From Flavobacterium frigoritolerans (lineage in GTDB: Bacteria; Bacteroidota; Bacteroidia; Flavobacteriales; Flavobacteriaceae), in assembly GCF_025847275.1 (NCBI RefSeq), contig NZ_JAOZEV010000016.1:44845-108844 (forward strand): a stretch of DNA of 64,000 bases. The letters are read 5' to 3'. Under the pieces are notes generated by a model, which worked only from the letters and a program-made list of their open reading frames with translations, was not told where the DNA came from and did not search any database. Each line of letters begins with the position of its first letter. Position 1 is the stretch's first letter. A program made the translations under genes and the position numbers. Shown piece by piece: positions 39,341 through 50,300 of this stretch.

Positions 39341-40588
39341 ATGGAAAATTTAGCATTAATCGATTCATTCTCAGAGTTTAAAGATGATAAACTTATTGAT
39401 CGTGTAACGCTTATGGCAATCTTAGAAGATGTATTTAGAAATGCATTGAAGAAAAAATACGGTTCAGATGATAACTTTGATATTATCATAAATCCTGATA
39501 AGGGAGATATGGAAATTTGGAGAAGGAGAGTAATCGTTGCTGACGAAGATCTTGATTTTGAAAATGAGGAGATTACTTTGACAGAAGCAAGAAGAATTGA
39601 AGCGGATTTTGAAATTGGAGAAGAGGTTTCTGAAGAAGTAAAATTAATTGATTTAGGTAGAAGAGCTATTTTAGCTTTACGCCAAAATTTGATTTCTAAA
39701 ATACATGAACACGATAATACAAATCTTTATAAGCAATTTAAAGATATTATTGGAGATATTTATACTGCCGAAGTGCACCATGTTCGCCCAAGAGTTGTAA
39801 TTTTGGTGGATGATGAAGGAAATGAGATAGTATTGCCAAAAGAAAAACAAATTCCATCTGACTTTTTCCGTAAAGGAGATAATGTTCGTGGAATTATTGA
39901 AAGTGTTGAATTAAAAGGGAATAAACCACAAATTATTATGTCTAGAACTTCAGAGAAGTTTTTAGAAAAATTATTTGAACAAGAAATACCAGAAGTATTC
40001 GACGGATTAATTACAGTTAAAAATGTAGTTAGAATACCAGGAGAGAAAGCAAAAGTAGCGGTAGATTCTTATGATGATAGAATTGATCCTGTTGGAGCTT
40101 GTGTAGGTATGAAAGGTTCTCGTATTCACGGAATTGTACGTGAATTAGGAAATGAAAATATAGATGTTATTAATTATACTAGTAACATTCAATTATATAT
40201 TACAAGGGCTTTAAGTCCAGCAAAAGTATCTTCAATAAAGATTAATGAAGAAACTAAAAGAGCCGAAGTTTTCTTGAAATTAGAGGAAGTTTCTAAAGCT
40301 ATCGGTAGAGGTGGTCATAACATTAAACTAGCGGGCCAATTAACAGGCTATGAGCTTGATGTTATTAGAGAAGGAGATGTAGCAAGCGGTGAAGACGATG
40401 ATGTCGAATTAACAGAGTTCTCTGATGAAATCGAAGGATGGGTTATCGAAGAGTTTGCTAAAATAGGATTGGATACTGCAAAGAGTATTTTAAAACAAGA
40501 AGTAGAAGATTTAGTAAGACGTACAGACTTAGAAGAGGAAACAATTCTAGATGTAATGCGTATACTAAAAGAAGAGTTTGATAGTTAA
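39341..40588 (+). CDS. nusA: Transcription termination/antitermination factor NusA
   Basis: 415 residues: N-terminal RNA-polymerase-binding domain (1-125), S1 domain (about 130-200), KH1 (GACVGMKGSRIHGIVRELGNENIDV) and KH2 (VSKAIGRGGHNIKLAGQLTGYELDV). The acidic C-terminal region after 350 is short; the AR repeats of E. coli NusA are missing, as in most bacteria. NusA slows RNA polymerase and promotes hairpin-dependent termination, which makes the terminator hairpin in this operon's leader a possible autoregulatory site. Followed by infB. Confidence 0.97.
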   Translation: MENLALIDSFSEFKDDKLIDRVTLMAILEDVFRNALKKKYGSDDNFDIIINPDKGDMEIWRRRVIVADEDLDFENEEITLTEARRIEADFEIGEEVSEEVKLIDLGRRAILALRQNLISKIHEHDNTNLYKQFKDIIGDIYTAEVHHVRPRVVILVDDEGNEIVLPKEKQIPSDFFRKGDNVRGIIESVELKGNKPQIIMSRTSEKFLEKLFEQEIPEVFDGLITVKNVVRIPGEKAKVAVDSYDDRIDPVGACVGMKGSRIHGIVRELGNENIDVINYTSNIQLYITRALSPAKVSSIKINEETKRAEVFLKLEEVSKAIGRGGHNIKLAGQLTGYELDVIREGDVASGEDDDVELTEFSDEIEGWVIEEFAKIGLDTAKSILKQEVEDLVRRTDLEEETILDVMRILKEEFDS

Positions 40589-40635
40589 GCTATCTTTCTC
40601 ACAACACAACGAATAGGTAATAATAAAAAGGTTTT

Positions 40636-43512
40636 ATGTCTGAAGAGAGAGTAATAAGAATAAACAAGGTTTTAAGGGAATTAAATATTTCATTAGAAAG
40701 AGCTGTGGATTATCTAAAAGATAAGGGAATTGCTATTGATGCAAATCCAAACGCAAAAATTTCTAATCAGGAATTTAATATCCTACAAAGCCAATTTGCG
40801 GGCGATAAGGGAAATAAGGAGGCTTCTAAAGAAGTTGGTGAGGAAAAGAGAAAAGAGAAAGAAGCATTGCGTGTAGAACGTGAAAAAGAAATTGAAGACA
40901 AACGCAAACAAGACGAAGAGCGCCAAAAACAACAAGAGGTTATAAAAGCGAGAGCTGTTGTAACAGCTCCTGTTCAAGTTGGTAAAATTAATCTAAATCC
41001 AAAAAAACCTGCAATTATTCCAAACACTCCTTCAGTAGCAGAGCCAGAAAAAGTTGAAACACCTAAGGAAGTTGTAAAAGAAGAAAAACCTGTTATAAAA
41101 GAGGTAGTTCAACCTGTACAACCACCAGTTGCTGTTACTGAGAAAAAAGAAGAAAAACCTGTTGTAGAGAAAAAAGAAGTTAAGCCAGTAGTAGTGGTTC
41201 CTGCAGAAAAAGCGCCTGTTGTAAAAACAGAACCTGCTGTAGTAACACCTCCTGTTGAAGAATCTATAACAACACAATATCAAAAATTATCTGGAACTAC
41301 ACTTACAGGTCAAACAATTGATTTATCTCAATTTAATAAGCCTAAAAAGAAAAAAGAAGATCCAAAGATAACTCCTAATAAACCAGGAGCTCCAGGAGCA
41401 GCTGCAAATAACGCTAACAAAAATAAGCGTAAAAGAATTGCTCCTAAACCAGGTGCGCCTAGACCGGCTGTGCCGCCAGGAACACCAAATCCTAATAAAA
41501 TTACTCCGAATACAGGAGGAGCTGGAGGAGGATTTAATGCAAACAGAAGTTCAAGACCAGGTTTTGTAAAAGGAAACCGTCCTGCAATTGTAGCTAAGGT
41601 TGAGCCTACTGAAGAGGAAGTAAAAAACCAAATTAGAGAGACACTTGAAAAACTACAAGGTAAAGGTGGTAAATCAAAAGCTGCTAAATACCGTAGAGAT
41701 AAAAGAGATACGCACCGTCAGAAATCTGATGATGAGCAAAGAGCTTTAGATGAAGGAAGTAAAACTATTAAAGTTACTGAGTTTGTTACTGTAGGTGAAA
41801 TTGCTATCATGATGGATGTGCCAATTACTAAAGTTATTGGTACTTGTATGTCACTTGGAATCATGGTTACCATGAACCAGCGTCTTGATGCAGAAACATT
41901 AACAATTGTAGCCGATGAGTTTGGTTATGAAGTTGAGTTTATTACTGTAGATATCGAAGAAGCTATTGAGGTAGTTGAAGACAGAGAAGAAGACTTAGTG
42001 GTTAGAGCGCCAATTGTAACAGTAATGGGTCACGTCGATCACGGTAAAACATCTTTACTGGATTATATCCGTAAAGAGAATGTTATTGCTGGAGAGTCTG
42101 GAGGTATTACACAACACATTGGAGCATACGGAGTAACATTAGATAATGGTCAAAAAATTGCATTTTTAGACACACCAGGTCACGAGGCGTTTACAGCGAT
42201 GCGTGCACGTGGAGCTCAAGTTACCGATGTTGCAATTATTGTAATTGCGGCGGATGATGATATCATGCCACAAACAAAAGAGGCTATTTCTCACGCACAA
42301 GCTGCAGGAGTGCCAATTATATTTGCTATCAATAAAGTTGATAAGCCAAATGCTAATCCAGAGAAAATAAAAGAAAGATTAGCAAGTATGAATTTACTTG
42401 TTGAGGATTGGGGAGGAAAAATCCAATCACATGATATTTCTGCAAAAACTGGATTAGGTGTTAAAGAATTATTAGAAAAAGTATTGCTAGAGGCAGAGAT
42501 TTTAGATTTAAAATCAAACCCAAATAAAGCAGCTCAAGGAACTGTTGTTGAGGCTTTCTTAGATAAAGGAAAAGGGTATGTTTCGACTATCTTAGTTCAA
42601 CACGGAACGCTTAAAATTGGAGATTATATGTTGGCTGGTAAACATCATGGTAAAATTAAAGCCATGCATGATGAAAGAGGGCATACAGTTTTAGAAGCAG
42701 GTCCGTCGACTCCAGTGTCTGTTTTAGGACTGGATGGTGCAGCAACTGCAGGTGATAAGTTTAATGTATTTGAAGATGAAAAAGAAGCGAAACAAATTGC
42801 TTCAAAACGTTCTCAATTAATGCGTGAACAATCTGTACGTACACAAAGACATATTACGTTAGATGAAATCGGACGTCGTATTGCACTTGGTCAATTTAAA
42901 GAATTAAATGTAATCCTTAAAGGAGATGTGGATGGTTCTGTAGAAGCATTATCTGATTCGTTCTCTAAATTGTCTACTGAAGAAATTCAAATTAATATTA
43001 TCCATAAAGGAGTTGGAGCGATTACTGAAACTGACGTTATGTTGGCTTCTGCATCAGATGCTATTATTATTGGATTTAATGTTCGTCCAGCAGGTAATGC
43101 AAGACAATTAGCAGATAAAGAAGAAATCGATATCCGTTACTACTCTATTATCTATGCAGCTATCGATGACTTGAAAGATGCAATGGAAGGAATGTTAGCT
43201 CCAGAGATGAAAGAAGAAATTCTTGGTACTGCAGAAATTAGAGAGATATTCAAAATTTCTAAAGTTGGATCTATTGCAGGATGTATGGTAATGGATGGTA
43301 AAATAGCAAGAAACTCTAAAATTAGAGTGATCAGAGATGGTGTTGTTGTATTTACTGGAGAGTTATTAGCATTAAAACGTTTCAAAGATGACGTTAAAGA
43401 AGTTAGTAAAGGATACGATTGTGGTATTCAAATCAAAAACTTTAATGATATCGAAGAGCGTGATGTAATAGAAGCTTACCATGAGGTTGCAATCAAAAAG
43501 AAATTGAAATAA
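40636..43512 (+). CDS. infB: Translation initiation factor IF-2
   Basis: 958 residues. A long, low-complexity N-terminal region (about 60-370) is rich in Lys, Glu, Pro and Val, with Pro/Gly-rich parts (PGAPRPAVPPGTPNPN); the IF2-N domain is at the very start (VLRELNISLERAVDYLKDKGI). The GTPase domain begins near 455: P loop GHVDHGKTSLLD, G2 GGITQHIGAY, DTPGHEAF, NKVDK and the SAKTG motif. Domains II to IV follow; the fMet-tRNA-binding C2 domain is intact. It ends at a strong terminator. Confidence 0.98.
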   Translation: MSEERVIRINKVLRELNISLERAVDYLKDKGIAIDANPNAKISNQEFNILQSQFAGDKGNKEASKEVGEEKRKEKEALRVEREKEIEDKRKQDEERQKQQEVIKARAVVTAPVQVGKINLNPKKPAIIPNTPSVAEPEKVETPKEVVKEEKPVIKEVVQPVQPPVAVTEKKEEKPVVEKKEVKPVVVVPAEKAPVVKTEPAVVTPPVEESITTQYQKLSGTTLTGQTIDLSQFNKPKKKKEDPKITPNKPGAPGAAANNANKNKRKRIAPKPGAPRPAVPPGTPNPNKITPNTGGAGGGFNANRSSRPGFVKGNRPAIVAKVEPTEEEVKNQIRETLEKLQGKGGKSKAAKYRRDKRDTHRQKSDDEQRALDEGSKTIKVTEFVTVGEIAIMMDVPITKVIGTCMSLGIMVTMNQRLDAETLTIVADEFGYEVEFITVDIEEAIEVVEDREEDLVVRAPIVTVMGHVDHGKTSLLDYIRKENVIAGESGGITQHIGAYGVTLDNGQKIAFLDTPGHEAFTAMRARGAQVTDVAIIVIAADDDIMPQTKEAISHAQAAGVPIIFAINKVDKPNANPEKIKERLASMNLLVEDWGGKIQSHDISAKTGLGVKELLEKVLLEAEILDLKSNPNKAAQGTVVEAFLDKGKGYVSTILVQHGTLKIGDYMLAGKHHGKIKAMHDERGHTVLEAGPSTPVSVLGLDGAATAGDKFNVFEDEKEAKQIASKRSQLMREQSVRTQRHITLDEIGRRIALGQFKELNVILKGDVDGSVEALSDSFSKLSTEEIQINIIHKGVGAITETDVMLASASDAIIIGFNVRPAGNARQLADKEEIDIRYYSIIYAAIDDLKDAMEGMLAPEMKEEILGTAEIREIFKISKVGSIAGCMVMDGKIARNSKIRVIRDGVVVFTGELLALKRFKDDVKEVSKGYDCGIQIKNFNDIEERDVIEAYHEVAIKKKLK

Positions 43513-43532
43513 TATTTTATAGTTTTCAAATT

Positions 43533-43561
43533 AAAAATCCCGACTTGTCGGGATTTTTTTT
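43533..43561 (+). terminator. Terminator of the rimP-nusA-infB operon
   Basis: AAAAATCCCGAC pairs perfectly with GTCGGGATTTTT around TT, followed by further T residues. Confidence 0.92.
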
Positions 43562-45343
43562 GTTTAATATTGAAAGTTTTTTTAGAATGAAGAATAAATC
43601 AGTTGAGATAATTTGTTTGTGTTTTTTTTGAAGTTTACAATGTGCTGTAAAATGTGGTGTAAAATGTGGTCAACTTTGAGATGGTTTTGCGGTCTTATCG
43701 TAAGTGTTAATTTTTGAGTGACGATATTTTATTAGGGAGTTGATTTTAGTTTATAAGTACAGCTGTTGTTATTAAAAATGGATTTTGTGAAGTGTAGTTG
43801 TGTGTTTTTGTTAGGTGATGAAAATGATATTATTGTAATTATGATGAATGTCGATTTTGAAAATGTTAGTATTAAAGCAGATTCTTGATGATGTATTGAA
43901 TATATGTTTTAAATGAGGGTTTGGTTTGTGTTTTTAGTTTGTTAGCTCGATGATCTGTAATTGTGTGAAAGGAGCATTTATTTGTATCGAATAAGGTGTC
44001 AATGTCTCAATTGATAGGGTAGATGTGATTTTTGAATTTGATGCTTTTATGATTGATTCTTTGTAAGTCTAAATCGTAAAATTAACTTTAGAAGTTGGCT
44101 TAATTTGCTGTTTGTGTTTGTAGAATTTGGCAGAGTGGAGAATGAGTACATTCTAGTATAAAACTGTATTGGTATAAGTGGTCTTTGATTTTATGTTTTT
44201 TCTTTTGTGGTTCAGGTAATTTTATTTTACTAAGGATGATTTTTTGAATGTGAATTTCTGGTCAGTTACTTTGTTGTAAAATATAAATATTAATAAAGTA
44301 GTTGGTAACCGAGATTGAAAGTTGATATAATTTATTTGTCTTTAGTTGGTAGGGTTACTTTTTGGCTTTGGGTTAATAGTTTTAGAAGTGAATTGTATTA
44401 ATGAAGTGTTATGGTTTACTAAAGGTGTATTTGATAATAGCGTATCATTATATGTGTCATATCGGCATGAAGTCTAGTTGTTGGTTTTCTATTTTTTAAG
44501 GTTGATGTGGTTACTTCAAATCGGATTCATATTAATGAGATAAGCAAGAAGATGCTTGGCTTGTTAAGACGGGTTTTATTATTGATTAAATATTGTTACT
44601 GCTATTTCTCTCTATGGAGCTTTTTTTGTTTTGTATATTATTTTGAAATATGTAAAAGCGGTACAATTGTATCTTTTTTTTTTTGTAAATGTTACGAGTT
44701 ACATATTTTTAATTTTTGTAGGTTATGGTATCTTTGGTATTGATGTTATTGTGAAATAATGGTTAAGTTTTGTTGGTTTGAGTTTGATGATTCTCTCCTT
44801 TTTATGCTTTTTCTTGATTGAATTTTGTGAGTTTTTTTTAAATTTTAGATGTGTGCGAATAGATGTTCTTTTTACTATTTTGAATTTGTTGTGGATGAAA
44901 TGATATTTTACTCAGGATTTAAGATGTATTATGCGGTTCTTGATATTGTAATGATTAGTTTTTGATGTGTTTTTAGATGATCTTATCACTGGAATATAGT
45001 TAATTGTTTTGTTGTTTTAATAGAAGTATTAGGATAAGGAATCTTGTATACGGAGTGATAAGTTGTTATTAGATGAAAATAATTAATTGTGAATTTAAGA
45101 TGTTGTTAGGGTGTTTTTTTAAATTAAATATTGTTTTTCCTGTGTTTGTTAATTGGCTATTTTGTTCTTGTAATAAGTATGAAAATTTGACTGTCAGATC
45201 TGTTGGAATTTGGAATTGAAATGAGTTTTAATTGTTTTTTCGAGACGTTTACTTTTAGTTTTTTTATAAAACACGCTTAGATTTCGGTTTTAATTTAGAA
45301 ATAAAACGAAGTGATTAAGTTGTTTTAAGAATTTTGTGATAAA
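43562..45343. other. 1.8 kb gene-free region with extreme strand skew
   Basis: No coding frame is credible. The plus strand is rich in T and G and poor in C; the lines I counted have roughly three to four G per C and about two T per A, over the whole stretch. A small tandem repeat of TGTAAAATGTGG occurs at 43644-43667. I see no tRNA, riboswitch or recognisable domain. It could be neutral spacer DNA, a decayed gene or an RNA locus. Confidence 0.6.
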
Positions 45344-45379
45344 ACAAAAAAAGCCATTCATTTGAATGGCTTTTTTTGT
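45344..45379. terminator. Bidirectional terminator after the SPOR gene
   Basis: AAAAAAAGCCATTCA pairs with TGAATGGCTTTTTTT around TT; it ends the minus-strand SPOR gene and closes the gene-free region. Confidence 0.88.
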
Positions 45380-45412
45380 TTGTAATTGTATGTTTTTTTA
45401 AATTGGTGTTTT

Positions 45413-45802
45413 TTATTTGCTTGGTTTGATGAGGAATACATTTTTATATCTTCTTTTTATCTCAACTAAGTTTTTTTCGGCTTCAATTCTGCTTTTAAAA
45501 TTACCAACCATCACTTTGTAATTTGGTGTGTTGAAAATTATGGTACCATCTATGTTTTTGAACTCTTGTTTAAAGTCGATAAGTGTTTTTTTTGCTTCGT
45601 CACTCTTGCCACTAAAAATTTGGATTTTGTAACTGTCATTAACGCTAATTGACGCGTTAATTTTACGTTTTTCGTTTAATAATTGTTCGAATTTAGGGTC
45701 TTGATTTACTGTAATGTTTTGATCTTGCGCATTAATGTTACATGCTGAAATTAGTAGTAATAATGTGTAAAGTGCTTTTTTTCTAGGAGTTAAAATTCTC
45801 AT
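45413..45802 (-). CDS. Exported SPOR domain protein
   Basis: 129 residues from the ATG at 45802 (a further ATG at 45823 would add seven). A signal peptide (RILTPRKKALYTLLLLISACNINAQ) is followed by a short linker and a SPOR-type domain (about 57-129): SYKIQIFSGKSDEAKKTLIDFK and PNYKVMVGNFKSRIEAEKNLVEIKRRY match the two-repeat RNP-like SPOR fold that binds peptidoglycan stripped of stem peptides. SPOR proteins act at division septa or the cell wall. It is divergent from the act operon. Confidence 0.88.
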   Translation of the reverse strand: MRILTPRKKALYTLLLLISACNINAQDQNITVNQDPKFEQLLNEKRKINASISVNDSYKIQIFSGKSDEAKKTLIDFKQEFKNIDGTIIFNTPNYKVMVGNFKSRIEAEKNLVEIKRRYKNVFLIKPSK

Positions 45803-45904
45803 AATGTGATGGTTTTTATGCAAAAATAGTATTTAATATATAAATGGATATTAGAAAAATTATTTAGAATTGATATAAATTGGTATTTAAGGCTGTTTTA
45901 AGGT

Positions 45905-45934
45905 TTTGAGAATAGTTCTTAAATTGTATTTTTG
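45905..45934 (+). promoter_or_regulatory. Promoter of the act-cox operon
   Basis: TTTG (45905-45908), an 18-nt spacer and TATTTTTG (45927-45934) give a transcript with a leader of about 80 nt before actA. Confidence 0.65.
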
Positions 45935-46022
45935 TGCAAGTTTTAAAAGAAGGTATTCTATTTCGTGTAATTTATATACAGAAAAAACCGTACCAAATTT
46001 TAGTAGATAATCATTATACAAT

Positions 46023-47348
46023 ATGGAAAAGGTGGGTAACCATAATTCGATCTCAAGGAAATTATTTTTAAGCTTAGGGCTAACGTTAATTTTCTCGCTA
46101 ACTTCATTTGCACAAGATGCTGCTGCTCCAGCAGCGCCTGAAGCTGCTCCAGTAGCAACTCAGGGAGGTGATCCGGTAAAGGGTAAAGAACTTTTTAATG
46201 CAAATTGTGCTGCATGTCATAAACTAGATGGGAAATCGACAGGTCCCGAATTAAGAGGCGTGTCGGAAAAACATGATAAAGCTTGGCTTTACAAGTGGAT
46301 TCACAATAGTTCTGACTTAATCAAGTCAGGTGATCCTGTTGCTGTAAAACTTTTTGCAGATCACAACAAGGCGGTCATGACTTCATTTCCTCAATTATCA
46401 ACAGGAGATATAGATAATATTATCGCATATACTTCTGAACCTAAAGCTACGGCTCCGGCTCCAACAGCTACTGCTGCTGTACCAGGAACAGGAGGAGAAA
46501 GCGGGGCTATCTCTAATAACATTATCTTAGGAGCTCTTGCTCTTGTGATGGGTATGTTAGTAGTGATGTTATACTTGGTAAATAACGTATTGAGAAAAGT
46601 TGCGAAAGCAAATGGAATCGACGTTACTCCAAAAGAGCCTAGAGTTTCTTTATGGAAAGCATTTGCTAGAAATCAATTCTTGGTTTTAGTTGCTTCTATA
46701 TTCTTGCTATTGGCAAGTGGTTATTTTGTGTATGCTTATTTAATGCAAGTAGGTGTAGATCAGAATTATGAGCCAATTCAGCCAATACATTATTCTCATA
46801 AAATCCACGCAGGAGATAACGAAATCAATTGTAAATATTGTCACTCTGCTTCTCGTGTAAGTAAAACTGCTGGTATTCCATCTTTGAATGTTTGTATGAA
46901 CTGTCATAAAAATATTTCTGAGGTTGCTGAGACTACTGCTACTCCAGAGTACAGTAAAGCATTCTACGATGAACAAATACAAAAATTATACAATGCTGTT
47001 GGATGGGATAAAACAACTCAAACGTATACAGGGAAAACGCAACCAGTAAAATGGGTTCGTATTCATAATTTACCTGATTTTGTGTATTTTAATCACTCAC
47101 AACACGTTACTGTTGCTGGAATCGAATGCCAAACTTGTCACGGTCCAGTACAAGAGTATGAAATCATGAAGCAATATTCTAAATTAACAATGGGATGGTG
47201 TATTGATTGCCATAGAAAAACTGATGTTAAGATGGAAGGAAATGAGTATTATACTAAAATACATGAAGAGCTTTCTAAGAAATACGGTGTAGAGAAATTG
47301 ACTGCAGCGCAAATGGGAGGTTTAGAGTGTGGTAAATGCCACTATTAA
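46023..47348 (+). CDS. actA: Alternative complex III subunit ActA (hexaheme cytochrome c)
   Basis: ActA carries the heme chain of alternative complex III, which oxidises menaquinol. 441 residues: signal peptide (to about SFAQ-31), an N-terminal class I cytochrome c domain with CAACH at 62-66, a Pro/Ala/Thr linker, two membrane helices (about 165-190 and 215-240) and a C-terminal pentaheme domain with CKYCH, CMNCH, CQTCH, CIDCH and a last CGKCH just before the end. Six CxxCH motifs in all. The usual ActA is pentaheme, so the monoheme domain is fused on. First gene of the operon. Confidence 0.93.
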   Translation: MEKVGNHNSISRKLFLSLGLTLIFSLTSFAQDAAAPAAPEAAPVATQGGDPVKGKELFNANCAACHKLDGKSTGPELRGVSEKHDKAWLYKWIHNSSDLIKSGDPVAVKLFADHNKAVMTSFPQLSTGDIDNIIAYTSEPKATAPAPTATAAVPGTGGESGAISNNIILGALALVMGMLVVMLYLVNNVLRKVAKANGIDVTPKEPRVSLWKAFARNQFLVLVASIFLLLASGYFVYAYLMQVGVDQNYEPIQPIHYSHKIHAGDNEINCKYCHSASRVSKTAGIPSLNVCMNCHKNISEVAETTATPEYSKAFYDEQIQKLYNAVGWDKTTQTYTGKTQPVKWVRIHNLPDFVYFNHSQHVTVAGIECQTCHGPVQEYEIMKQYSKLTMGWCIDCHRKTDVKMEGNEYYTKIHEELSKKYGVEKLTAAQMGGLECGKCHY

Positions 47349-47380
47349 TCAAATTATTAAGATTTTAATATTTATATACA

Positions 47381-50300
47381 ATGTCATCAAACAAAAAATA
47401 CTGGAAAAGTGTTGAAGAGCTAGACGAAAATAGTTCTATTGTTGAGGCGCTTAGAAATAACGAATTTGTTGAAGAAATTCCTACTGATGAATTCTTAGGA
47501 AATGCAGGAGCATTAGCTTCGTCTTCTACATCACGTCGTGACTTTTTAAAGTACGTTGGGTTTAGTACTGCGGCAGTTACACTTGCAGCTTGCGAAGGCC
47601 CTGTTCACAAATCGATACCTTATGTACTGCAACCAGAACAAATCATACCGGGAGTAGCAGATTATTATGCAACTACTGTTTTTGATGGTTTCGATTTTGC
47701 TAATCTTTTAGTAAAAACACGTGAAGGGCGTCCTATTAAAATTGACAATAACACAATTTCAGGAGCGAAATTTTCAGCCAATGCTAGAATTCATGCGTCT
47801 ATATTATCATTATATGATAGTATGCGTTTGAAAGAACCTAAGTTGGAAGGAAAAAATGCAACTTGGTCTGCTGTTGATTTAAAAATTAAATCTAGTATTG
47901 CTGAGGCAAATGCTAAAGGTGGTCAAATCGTATTATTAACAAATACTTTAGCAAGTCCATCGACTGAAAAATTAATAGCTGAGTTTATAGCTAAAAACCC
48001 TAATGCAAAACATGTTGTTTATGATGCGGTATCGTCATCATCTGCTTTAGATGCATTTGAAACGGTTTATGGTGAAAGAGCTTTAGTTAATTACGATTTC
48101 TCGAAAGCATCACTTATCGTTTCGGTAGGAGCTGACTTTTTAGGAGATTGGCAAGGAGGAGGGTATGACTCTGCTTATGCACAAGGACGTATTCCTAGAA
48201 ATGGGAAAATGTCTCGTCACTTCCAATTAGAAGCAAACATGACTTTGTCTGGTGCTGCTGCTGATAAGCGTTTACCTATGTCAACTGCAAATCAAAAACA
48301 AGCATTAGTACACATATATAATATTGTAACTGGTTCTTCTGTAGCTGTTAATTTAGACAGCCAGTTTAAAGCTGAAGTTACTAAAGCGGCTCAACAATTA
48401 AAAGCTGCTGGTTCAAAAGGGGTGTTGGTATCTGGAATCCAAGATAAAAATGCTCAGTTATTAGTTTTAGCTATCAACCAAGTGTTGGCAAGTGAAGCTT
48501 TTACTACTTCTGAAACAAGACAAATAAGAAAAGGATCTGACGCTAAAGTTGCTCAATTAATTAATGATATGAAAGCAGGAAGCGTTCATACTTTACTTAT
48601 GAGTGGTGTTAATCCAGTTTATACATTGGCAGACAGCGAATCTTTTGTTGCTGGATTGAAAAAAGTTCAAACATCAGTCGCTTTTTCTTTAAAAGAAGAT
48701 GAAACTGCTTTACTTTCTACAGTTGCTGCTCCAGTTCCTCATTATTTAGAGGCTTGGAATGATGTATCTATTACAAAAGGGACTTATGGTCTTACTCAGC
48801 CGACTATCCGTCCTATATTTGACACAAAACAATTTCAAGATGTTTTATTATCTCTAACGGGAGCTTCTGGAACTTTTTATGATTATATCAAAGCAAACGC
48901 TTCTGGAATAATCGCAGGTTCTAGCTGGAATAAAGTATTACATGATGGTATTTTTGTAGGAAGTTCTACGGCACTATCTGCAGGTTCTGTTGATTATAGT
49001 GCTGCTGCAAATGCGGTATCACAATCAAAAGCTTTAGGTGATTTCGAATTAGTATTGTATACTAAAACAGGAATGGGAGATGGACAACAAGCAAACAACC
49101 CTTGGTTGCAAGAGTTTCCAGATCCAATCACAAGAGTTTCTTGGGATAACTATTTGACAGTTTCTAATGCGGATGCTAAGTCATTGAACATGACTAATGA
49201 GATTGTTGCTAATGGTGGTTTAAACGGAAGTTATGCTACTATTACTACAGCTGATGGAGTTAAGCTTGAAAATGTACCAGTAATTGTTCAACCAGGACAG
49301 GCAGTAGGTACTATCGGATTGGCTTTAGGTTACGGGCGTAAGGCAGCTCTAAAAGAAGAAATGATTGTAGGTTTAAATGCTTACTCTTTATATAAAGGTT
49401 TTAATGACATTCAATCTGTTAAACTTGCAAAAGCTAGTGGAGAACATGAGTTTGCTTGTGTACAAGGTCAAAAAACATTAATGGGAAGAGGAGATATTAT
49501 TAAAGAAACCTCTCTTGAAATATTTAATACTAAAGATGCTGAATTTTGGAACGAACAACCAAAAGTATCTTTGGATCACAATGAAGTAGCAGCTACATCT
49601 GTCGATTTGTGGGATTCATTTGATCGTTCAACAGGACATCACTTTAATCTTTCTATTGATTTAAATGCTTGTACAGGATGTGGGGCTTGTGTTATAGCTT
49701 GTCACGCTGAAAACAATGTGCCAGTAGTAGGTAAGGATGAAGTAAGAAGAAGCCGTGATATGCACTGGTTACGTATTGATAGATACTATTCTTCTGAAAG
49801 TACTTTTGCTGGAGATAACGAAAGAAAAGAAAATATTGCGGGATTGTCAAGTTCATTGTCTACATTTAACGAAATGGAAAAAGCTGGAGATAATCCACAA
49901 GTTTCTTTCCAGCCGGTAATGTGTCAGCACTGTAATCATGCGCCTTGTGAAACTGTTTGTCCAGTTGCGGCAACTTCACATGGACGTCAAGGACAAAACC
50001 AAATGGCTTATAACAGATGTGTTGGTACTCGTTACTGTGCTAATAACTGTCCGTATAAAGTACGTCGTTTTAACTGGTTCTTGTACAACAAAAACAGTGA
50101 ATTCGATTATCACATGAATGATGATTTAGGTCGTATGGTTTTAAACCCAGACGTTAATGTTCGTTCTCGTGGAGTTATGGAGAAATGTTCTATGTGTATT
50201 CAAATGACACAAGCTACAATATTAAAAGCTAAGAATGAAGGTAGATCAGTAGTTGATGGAGAATTCCAAACAGCTTGTTCTAATGCTTGTTCTTCTGGAG

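Noticed and set aside
40783..41283. Phe/Asn/Tyr-rich minus-strand frames within infB
   Set aside because: Complement of the Lys/Glu/Val-rich IF-2 linker; no coding evidence.
44507..44743. 78-codon plus-strand frame in the gene-free region
   Set aside because: Rich in Phe, Tyr, Cys and Trp from T/G-rich DNA, no start signal, no family; it looks like chance.
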